Part shown: piece after piece, positions 14,523 to 20,135 of the stretch | Position numbering within the stretch: position 1 is the first letter of the stretch | Layout: each line of letters starts with the position of its first letter | Made by a program: the position numbers and the translations under genes | From: Pseudomonadota bacterium | GTDB taxonomy: Bacteria > Pseudomonadota > Gammaproteobacteria > Steroidobacterales > Steroidobacteraceae | Direction of reading: 5' to 3' | Assembly (NCBI GenBank): GCA_021808035.1 | Contig: JAKBCG010000008.1 | Coordinates: forward strand, 1-20,135 | Length of the DNA stretch: 20,135 nucleotides | Notes under the pieces: generated by a model | Told to the model about the DNA's origin: nothing | The model's input: only the letters and a program-made list of their open reading frames with translations | The model's database searches: none

Positions 14523-16226
14523 TCAAGTAGGCCGGCGCCGAGGAGCCTCGTCGTCGACGTCCTCGGCGCCGATCGACGGCGGTGGCTCAGCGGAACTGGC
14601 GCCGGCCGTCTTGCCACGCACGAGGTGATCGCCGTAGCGCGCGCGCAGCGCCGTCTTCAGCAATTTGCCGGTTGCGCCGTGCGGCAGTTCCTCGACGAAG
14701 ACGACATCGTCGGGCACGGCCCAGCGAGCGACCTTGCCCTCGTAAATGGCGAGTAGTTCTTCGCGAGTCGCACTCGCGCCCGGCTTCAGGGCGACGATCA
14801 GCAACGGGCGCTCGTCCCATTTCGGATGCTTCGCCGCGATCACCGCCGCCTCGGCGACGGCCGGATGACCCATCGCGATGTTCTCGAGATCGATCGAACT
14901 GATCCACTCGCCGCCCGACTTGATCAAGTCCTTGCTGCGATCGGTCAGGAGCACGAAGCCGCTGGCATCGAACATGCCGACATCCCCGGTCGGGAACCAG
15001 CCATCCGGCGTGGTGCCCGACGGCAACTGGTAATAGCCCGTGGCAATCCAGTGCCCGCGCAGTTCGATGTCGCCCGAGGTCTCGCCATCCCAGGAGACCT
15101 CGGTCGAACCGCGGGTCGCCCGCAGATCGACGCCGAACAGTGCTCGACCCTGGCTGAGCCGCTGGCGGCGCGCCGTCGCCGGATCGACCCCTGCAATCGG
15201 ATTCGACACGGTGGCCACCGGGCTGCTTTCGGTCATGCCCCAGGCATGCATGATGGTCACCCCGAGCGCGTCATATGCGTCGAACATCGATTCGGGGCAC
15301 GCCGAGCCGCCGACGGCCATGCGTTGCAAGGTCGAGAAACGCGCACCGGTCTTGCGGACGTGGGCGAGCACGCCGAGCCAGACCGACGGCACGCCGCAGG
15401 CGAAGGTCACCCGCTCGTCCTCGATCAGTCGGTACAGGCTCGCCCCGTCCAGGAACCGGCCCGGCATGACCAGCGCGGTGCCGGCGATCGTCGCCGCATA
15501 GGGGAGCGACCACGCGTTCACGTGGAACATCGGCACGGCCGGCATCAGCCGGTCCACCGCGCGCAAGCCGGCCGCGTCGGCCGCGTTCATCGCCATGGCC
15601 TTCAGCGTCGTCGAGCGGTGCGTGTAGAGCACGCCCTTCGGCCGGCCGGTGGTGCCCGAGGTATAGCAGAGCGCGCTGGCGCTGCGCTCGTCGAAGCGCG
15701 GCCAGGCGTAATCGCCGTCTTCCGCGTCGACCAGCGCGTCGTAGGCCATCACGTCGATGCCGCCGGGAAGCGCGACCCGCGGCACCGCGTGTCCGGCGCA
15801 GAGGAACACCACCGTCCGCAGCACGCCGGCCGGAAGTCTACCGGCGACGTCAGCGACCAAGGGTGCGAATTCGACCTCGGCGAACAGCACGTGATCCTCC
15901 GCATGGCCGAGGATGTAAGCGATATCCTCCGGTGCGAGGCGCGGATTCACGGTGTTCACCACCGCCGCCGATCCCGAGATCGCGAAGTACAGCTCCAAGT
16001 GCCGGTACGTGTTCCATGCAAGCGTCGCAACCCGGTCGCCCGGCTTCACATCGAGCCGCCCGAGCGCTTGGGCGAGCTTGCGCGCGCGCAGCTCCGTATC
16101 GCGATAGGTCTGGCGATGGATCCCCTCGGCAAGCCGCGAGACGACCTCGGCCCGCGCATGATGGCGCGCGGCGTGGACGATGAAGTCGGAAATCATCATC
16201 TGTTCGTACTGCATCAGGCCGAGCAC
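14523..16226 (-). CDS. Medium-chain fatty-acid-CoA ligase, AlkK type
   Basis: The 567-residue AMP-forming ligase has the P-loop YTSGTTGRPKG at residues 188-198, PMFHVNAWSLPY, the adenine motif HAWGMTESSP, the hinge TGDVGMFDASGFVLLTDRSKDLIKSGGEWIS and the C-terminal catalytic Lys521 in GATGKLLK. The order and the MFHVNAW segment place it with AlkK/medium-chain acyl-CoA synthetases and the related methylmercaptopropionate-CoA ligases. It would feed fatty or short branched acids into beta-oxidation. GTG at 16226 is chosen because GGGGAGG lies 5 bases upstream; the following ATGs have no such site. About 30 residues after the catalytic Lys region form a Pro/acidic tail (AEPPPSIGAEDVDDEAPRRR), likely disordered. 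A candidate -35 (TTGACG, minus strand, 16293-16298) is followed by only a weak -10. It is convergent with the PrpE gene, 61 bases apart. Confidence 0.88.
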   Translation of the reverse strand: MLGLMQYEQMMISDFIVHAARHHARAEVVSRLAEGIHRQTYRDTELRARKLAQALGRLDVKPGDRVATLAWNTYRHLELYFAISGSAAVVNTVNPRLAPEDIAYILGHAEDHVLFAEVEFAPLVADVAGRLPAGVLRTVVFLCAGHAVPRVALPGGIDVMAYDALVDAEDGDYAWPRFDERSASALCYTSGTTGRPKGVLYTHRSTTLKAMAMNAADAAGLRAVDRLMPAVPMFHVNAWSLPYAATIAGTALVMPGRFLDGASLYRLIEDERVTFACGVPSVWLGVLAHVRKTGARFSTLQRMAVGGSACPESMFDAYDALGVTIMHAWGMTESSPVATVSNPIAGVDPATARRQRLSQGRALFGVDLRATRGSTEVSWDGETSGDIELRGHWIATGYYQLPSGTTPDGWFPTGDVGMFDASGFVLLTDRSKDLIKSGGEWISSIDLENIAMGHPAVAEAAVIAAKHPKWDERPLLIVALKPGASATREELLAIYEGKVARWAVPDDVVFVEELPHGATGKLLKTALRARYGDHLVRGKTAGASSAEPPPSIGAEDVDDEAPRRRPT

Positions 16227-16411
16227 GGATACCTCCCCTGTACCGTGGCGGGTCGATTTCACCGCGGGACCATGCGCCGCCGACCGGAAAATCGTCAAGC
16301 GGGCCTTTCGGCCCATCGCGCGATCGACACCGGGCCTGGAACCGTGCGAGCAATCCAAAAAGTCGATTGAGTTCGCCCCGCCGATATGGGTAAATGCGAA
16401 TCAGAAGCAAC

Positions 16412-16417
16412 TATAAC
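16412..16417 (+). promoter_or_regulatory. Candidate -10 of the MBOAT-SGNH operon
   Basis: TATAAC (5 of 6) lies in an AT-richer patch and predicts a start near 16424 with a leader of about 25 bases. No convincing -35 was seen. GGGGAG at 16434-16439 is the ribosome site of the following gene. The wider gap 16227-16448 holds no gene. Confidence 0.45.
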
Positions 16418-16448
16418 GATTCTGGCCGGCTCCGGGGAGTAGCCCGAC

Positions 16449-17864
16449 ATGGTGTTCAACTCGCTCGCTTTCCTGGCGTTCTTCGCGCTCGTGCTCGGGC
16501 TGCACGCGATGCCGTTCAATTGGCGCACGCGCAAGATCAACCTGCTGGTCGCCAGCTACCTCTTCTACATGGCCTGGAACCCGCCGTTCGTGATCCTGCT
16601 GTGGATCTCGACCGTCGTCGACTGGTTCGCCGCGCAACAACTGGTGCACGCCGAACGCAAGGCGTCGCGACGCGCGTGGATGCTGCTGTCGGTGGTGGCC
16701 AACCTCGGCATGCTGGGTTATTTCAAGTACGGCCACTTCCTGCTGCAGAACTTCAGCGACGTCGTCTCGGTCTACGGCGTGCACTATGTGCCACCGAAGT
16801 GGGGCATCGTGCTGCCCGTCGGCATCTCGTTCTACACCTTCGCGACGCTGTCCTATACGTTGGACGTGTACCTGCGCCGTGCGCTCCCGGCCCGCAAATT
16901 CCTCGACTACGCGCTGTTCGTGACGTTCTTCCCGCACCTCGTGGCCGGCCCGATCATGCGCCCGACCGAACTGGTGCCGCAGTTCGAGCAGGAACGCCGC
17001 GCGACGCGCCGGCAACTGCAGTTCGGTCTGGTGCTGGTGTTGTTGGGCCTGTTCCAGAAGGTCGTGTTGGCCGACACTTTTCTGTCGAAGGCCGCCGAGG
17101 CGGTCTACGATACCCGGCACGCGGTGGGCGCATTGGATGCCTGGATCGGCACTTTGGCCTTCAGCGGGCAGATCTTCTGCGACTTCGCCGGCTATTCGAC
17201 CATCGCGATCGGCGTCGCGATGTGCCTGGGTTTTGCGATGCCCGACAATTTCCGCTTCCCGTACGCGGCCGTGGGCTTCTCCGATTTCTGGCGTCGCTGG
17301 CACATCACGCTGTCCTCGTGGCTGCGCGACTATCTGTACATTCCGCTCGGCGGCAACCGCCACGGTCGAGCGCGAACTTACCTCGCCCTGATGGGTACCA
17401 TGCTGCTCGGCGGTCTGTGGCACGGCGCGAACTGGACCTTCGTCGCCTGGGGCGGACTGCACGGCCTCTATCTGTCGATCGAACGCAGCTTGCGCGGCCG
17501 CTTCGCCGGCTACCGCCCGGGCCCGATGGCCCTGTTCGCACTGGGCATGCTGACCTGGATGCTGGTCAACGTGACCTGGGTATTCTTCCGGGCCAAGACC
17601 TTCGACAAGGCGTGGCAGGTGCTCACCGCGATGTTCGGCGCCCACGCCGGGGCGAAGCCGATTCTCTCGACGATGCTGATCGCCGCGACGCTCTCGATCG
17701 TCGCCGGCATCGTGGCCGCGCACTGGTGGATGCGCCGGCGCACGCTCGAATCGGTGCTGCTACGGGTGCCGGCGGTGGCCCTGTCGATGGGCATGGGCCT
17801 GATGGCGTTCCTGATCGTCATTGCGCAGGGGAACGGCAATGCGTTCATTTACTTCCAGTTCTGA
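16449..17864 (+). CDS. MBOAT-family membrane O-acyltransferase (AlgI-like)
   Basis: The 471-residue protein has about 11 hydrophobic segments and the MBOAT signatures: NSLAFLAFFA at the N-terminus, LGYFKY, LPVGISFYTFATLSYTLDVY, FFPHLVAGPIMR, CDFAGYSTIAIG, FWRRWHITLSSWLRDYLYIPLGGNR and the catalytic His325 in GGLWHGANWTF. This is the AlgI/DltB/PatA type, which passes an acyl group (usually acetyl) through the inner membrane to a periplasmic partner that modifies a polysaccharide. ATG at 16449 has GGGGAG 9 bases upstream. It overlaps the next gene by 26 bases, showing translational coupling. No alginate, cellulose or teichoic-acid gene is near, so the acceptor is unknown. It is a strong family match with an uncertain role. 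Confidence 0.92.
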   Translation: MVFNSLAFLAFFALVLGLHAMPFNWRTRKINLLVASYLFYMAWNPPFVILLWISTVVDWFAAQQLVHAERKASRRAWMLLSVVANLGMLGYFKYGHFLLQNFSDVVSVYGVHYVPPKWGIVLPVGISFYTFATLSYTLDVYLRRALPARKFLDYALFVTFFPHLVAGPIMRPTELVPQFEQERRATRRQLQFGLVLVLLGLFQKVVLADTFLSKAAEAVYDTRHAVGALDAWIGTLAFSGQIFCDFAGYSTIAIGVAMCLGFAMPDNFRFPYAAVGFSDFWRRWHITLSSWLRDYLYIPLGGNRHGRARTYLALMGTMLLGGLWHGANWTFVAWGGLHGLYLSIERSLRGRFAGYRPGPMALFALGMLTWMLVNVTWVFFRAKTFDKAWQVLTAMFGAHAGAKPILSTMLIAATLSIVAGIVAAHWWMRRRTLESVLLRVPAVALSMGMGLMAFLIVIAQGNGNAFIYFQF

Positions 17865-19023
17865 AAGCCGCGGCGAACCGATCGCGACGCGCCCGGGCTT
17901 CGTGCGCCAGACCGCCGCCGACCGCCCGGGCATCGCGCAGCCGGTGCCCGAGCGCGACATCCCCGAGCGGCCTTGGGGTTCGATCTGGATCGGCGCCGTA
18001 CTGCTGGCCGTGCTGCTGACCGGCGCCTGGGAATGGCACTGGCGCGCGTTCGGCGTCACGCCGAGCTATCGCAACAGCAACGGGCAATGGGCGCAACAGC
18101 GCCGCCGCATCGACGACGGCGAGGGCGATGCATTGGTGCTGATCGGGTCTTCCCGCACGCTGTTCGACATGCAACTGCCGGCATGGAAGAAGGTCACCGG
18201 CGAGCAACCGATCCAGCTCTCGCTGGAGGGCACTTCCGCGCTACCCGCGCTGCAGGATTTGGCCGCCGATCGCAAGTTCCACGGCAGACTGTTGGTCGGC
18301 GTGACCACGTCACTGTTCTTCACCGGCTTCGCTTATCGAGGCGATGCCATCCGCGACTGGCGCAAGCGCACGCCGACCAAGCGAATCGGCACCTGGCTGT
18401 CGATGCACTTCATCGAGCCGTATTTCGCGTTCGACGATCCCGACTACGCGTTGGAGACCGTGCTCGCACGTCAGCCCTGGTGGCCGGTGCGCGCCGGCAC
18501 GCATCCGCACGTCAGCGTGCGCAAACTGTCGTTGTCGGACTACGACCGCAACACCCACATGTGGCCCAAAGTGGTCACGGACGCGGCTTACCGCGCGCTC
18601 GCCCGCAGCATCTGGGCGCAGCAATGGCGAGATCCGCCGCCGCCGATGCTGGACACGCCCGCGAAGCGCCAGGCGCTCGCGGACCAGCAGATCGATCTGG
18701 CGGTGAAGGCGGTCAAAGAGCTGCGCGCGCACGGTGCGCGGGTGATCTTCGTACGCCAACCGGTGATCGGCCCTTACCGAGCTTTCGAGGACCAAACCGA
18801 GCCGGTCGTCACCACCTGGGACGTGCTGCTCAAGCGCACGGGCGCGCCCGGCTTGGTCTTCAGCGACTACCCGGAACTGCGCGACTTCAAGCCGCCGGAA
18901 TGGTCGCACCTGTCGCACGCCGATGCGATCCGGTACACGACGTTGATCGCACCGATGGTCGAGCGCCTGTTCGCGCAGGAGCCCGCCCGCCTCGCCGCGA
19001 GCAAAGACCTCAAGCTGCGCTGA
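17839..19023 (+). CDS. Membrane-anchored SGNH-like partner of the MBOAT acyltransferase
   Basis: The 394-residue protein has a Pro/Arg-rich cytoplasmic start, one membrane segment at about residues 48-65 (GSIWIGAVLLAVLLTGAW) and a periplasmic domain. LVLIGSSRTLFDM (GSSR at 103-106) is the SGNH block I with the nucleophile Ser, and a late EWSHLSHAD (His357, His360, Asp362) is the probable catalytic His region. This resembles DltD, AlgJ/AlgX and PatB-like partners that transfer the acyl group onto a periplasmic polymer. ATG at 17839 has AGGGG about 7 bases upstream and starts inside the MBOAT gene. A serine in place of Asp in the GDS motif is normal for these partners. Sequence similarity beyond these motifs could not be tested, so the partner role rests mainly on motif and coupling. 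Confidence 0.78.
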   Translation: MRSFTSSSESRGEPIATRPGFVRQTAADRPGIAQPVPERDIPERPWGSIWIGAVLLAVLLTGAWEWHWRAFGVTPSYRNSNGQWAQQRRRIDDGEGDALVLIGSSRTLFDMQLPAWKKVTGEQPIQLSLEGTSALPALQDLAADRKFHGRLLVGVTTSLFFTGFAYRGDAIRDWRKRTPTKRIGTWLSMHFIEPYFAFDDPDYALETVLARQPWWPVRAGTHPHVSVRKLSLSDYDRNTHMWPKVVTDAAYRALARSIWAQQWRDPPPPMLDTPAKRQALADQQIDLAVKAVKELRAHGARVIFVRQPVIGPYRAFEDQTEPVVTTWDVLLKRTGAPGLVFSDYPELRDFKPPEWSHLSHADAIRYTTLIAPMVERLFAQEPARLAASKDLKLR

Positions 19024-19048
19024 TTCGCCCAATCGGCGCCGCCCGGGC

Positions 19049-19067
19049 CCCGCCGATCACCGGCGGG
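19049..19067. terminator. GC-rich hairpin between convergent genes
   Basis: CCCGCCG (19049-19055), loop ATCAC, CGGCGGG (19061-19067) forms a perfect 7-bp stem between two convergent stops (19023 and 19103). There is no T-run on either side, so it is not a textbook intrinsic terminator. It may slow polymerase or protect 3' ends for both strands. Confidence 0.4.
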
Positions 19068-19102
19068 AACCCGGACGACTGCCTAATCGCCGATGCGTCT
19101 AT

Positions 19103-20134
19103 TCAGTTCGTACAGTTCGGGAAGCGGAAGCTCGCGATCCGGGTCTGCCAATTGAAGCTGCCGGTAGCCGGCAGGTACTCGTCGGTGTACCAAAAGGTAC
19201 AGTCGTCCGACGGATCCAGCGTCATGCTGGTGTAATCGCCCCAGCGATTCACGCCCGTCTGTGATCCCGCGCCGCTCCATACGAGCGTTTCCTCGTAAAG
19301 CGCAGACGCCGCTGTATCGCCGGCTGTCCTGCCGGTCACCGCGACACCCGGAAAGGTGGTGGGACCGGAGAAGCTGTACCCCAACCCCAAATCGCCGAAT
19401 TTATCCTCGGCGACACTGCCCATCCATCGATAGATACCGTCTGCCGGGGCATACGTACCTTCCGACACCGTCGTCGAGCCCGACGGATTGTCGATCAGGT
19501 ACCAGCGGACACCCGTTTGGTTACTGCTCGAGGACACTTGAACGGAATGATTCACCAGCAGCGTGTCGACGCCGTTACCCCGGTTGCGATAGGCCAGCCG
19601 GTACATCAGGCGATCGCCGAGAGAGTCAAGCTGTTGACTCGTATCCGGCTGCGGAATGCAAGCAGCCCCTCCGCACGCCTCATGGTAGGTAGCGACGTTG
19701 ATGCTCTTCGCGAGTTGCCAGGTGGAATTCGCCGGGGCCTGGAAGTTCGGCGCGAACTGGTACAGCGCCAGCGCGTTTCCGCTGCCGCGACTGGCATTGA
19801 ACTGCAAGTACATTTCCGGCTGGGTCGCGGGCGCGGCATTCGATCCATCCACGTCGGCCGGCAGAATGCTGTAGACGCTGGTCGAGCCTTGCATGCAGGT
19901 CAGATTCAGCACCGTGGGTGGTGACTTGACGGCCGTGATCGGGATCGCACAGGCTTGCGCACCGACGAAGCGGCTGCCGCGTTGGAACATGTTGAATGAC
20001 ATGTAGAGTCCCGAATAGGGACTCGTGGCGCCGGCGTACCAGATGCCAAGTTTCGGATAGTCCGGGAAGTTCGAATTGAAATTGAAGTCGTATACCGAAT
20101 ATGAACCCGTCGCATCCGACGTCGTGGAAATCGC
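19103..20134 (-). CDS. Large secreted protein of the FNFxSNFPDYPK type, 5' end outside the window
   Basis: The frame is open from the right edge to TGA at 19103-19105, so only the C-terminal 343 codons are seen and the true start is outside; the ATG at 20002 is internal. The visible start reads YDFNFNSNFPDYPKLGIWY..YSGLYMSFNMF, and the end reads DPSDDCTFWYTDEYLP..FNWQTRIASFRFPNC. From memory these two segments occur in large exported proteins of unknown function in Acidobacteria and Xanthomonadales. It is Ser/Thr/Gly/Asn-rich with few charges, as expected of an extracellular beta-rich protein; paired Cys (CGGAAC, DDC, PNC) may form disulfides. GC is about 53% in four counted lines against about 70% in three lines of central genes. 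Function is unknown. Confidence 0.72.
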   Translation of the reverse strand, partial: AISTTSDATGSYSVYDFNFNSNFPDYPKLGIWYAGATSPYSGLYMSFNMFQRGSRFVGAQACAIPITAVKSPPTVLNLTCMQGSTSVYSILPADVDGSNAAPATQPEMYLQFNASRGSGNALALYQFAPNFQAPANSTWQLAKSINVATYHEACGGAACIPQPDTSQQLDSLGDRLMYRLAYRNRGNGVDTLLVNHSVQVSSSSNQTGVRWYLIDNPSGSTTVSEGTYAPADGIYRWMGSVAEDKFGDLGLGYSFSGPTTFPGVAVTGRTAGDTAASALYEETLVWSGAGSQTGVNRWGDYTSMTLDPSDDCTFWYTDEYLPATGSFNWQTRIASFRFPNCTN

Positions 20135-20135
20135 G

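Noticed and set aside
16301..16314. Hairpin GGGCC-TTTC-GGCCC considered as a terminator
   Set aside because: The stem is only 5 bp, has no T-run, and lies within a divergent promoter region where no transcript should end.
14826..16370. A 514-codon open frame antisense to the AlkK-type ligase
   Set aside because: It has low-complexity His/Arg-rich composition, no ribosome site or motif, and lies wholly opposite a ligase with all catalytic motifs.
16401..17723. A 440-codon open frame antisense to the MBOAT gene
   Set aside because: Composition is Arg/His/Gln-rich and shadow-like; the opposite strand encodes a clear membrane protein.

Overview
The window is high-GC DNA (about 70% in three hand-counted lines of the central genes) from a proteobacterium, most likely a gammaproteobacterium of the Xanthomonadales type. 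This placement rests on gene content, not on a marker gene: an AsmA protein followed by a DUF885 metallopeptidase, a secreted protein of a kind I associate with Xanthomonadaceae and Burkholderia, and a FNFxSNFPDYPK-type secreted protein. No rRNA, tRNA, CRISPR array, transposase or phage gene was seen.

Left block (1-4637): a small secreted protein runs off the left edge on the minus strand. Divergent to it are an AsmA-family envelope protein and, 16 bases later, a secreted DUF885 zinc-peptidase-like protein, probably one operon.

Catabolic block (4662-9936): three minus-strand genes form a tight cassette. In transcription order these are a class-III aminotransferase, a 1-pyrroline-5-carboxylate-dehydrogenase-like aldehyde dehydrogenase, and a second class-III aminotransferase. 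An IclR-family regulator is divergent to them. The 126-bp gap between holds two tandem 15-bp palindromes exactly 20 bp apart. One covers the likely -10 of the cassette and the other touches the likely -10 of the regulator. Together these look like a self-contained, regulated module that converts an omega-amino acid, ornithine/lysine or a diamine to a carboxylic acid. The exact substrate cannot be read from sequence.

Middle block (9990-16226): an EamA/DMT-type transporter overlaps the end of a short-chain dehydrogenase-like protein whose catalytic Tyr is Phe. Then come a DUF2306 membrane protein and two tail-to-tail acyl-CoA ligases: a propionate/acetate-CoA ligase of the PrpE type on the plus strand and a medium-chain fatty-acid-CoA ligase of the AlkK type on the minus strand.

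Right block (16449-20135): an MBOAT membrane O-acyltransferase overlaps the gene for a membrane-anchored SGNH-like partner, the arrangement used for acylating envelope polysaccharides. After a GC-rich hairpin, a convergent secreted protein with clearly lower GC (about 53% in four counted lines) runs off the right edge.

The most interesting items are the IclR operator pair with its aminotransferase-dehydrogenase-aminotransferase cassette, the MBOAT-SGNH pair with unknown acceptor, and the Tyr-less SDR. I saw no clear sign of an entirely new type of system.
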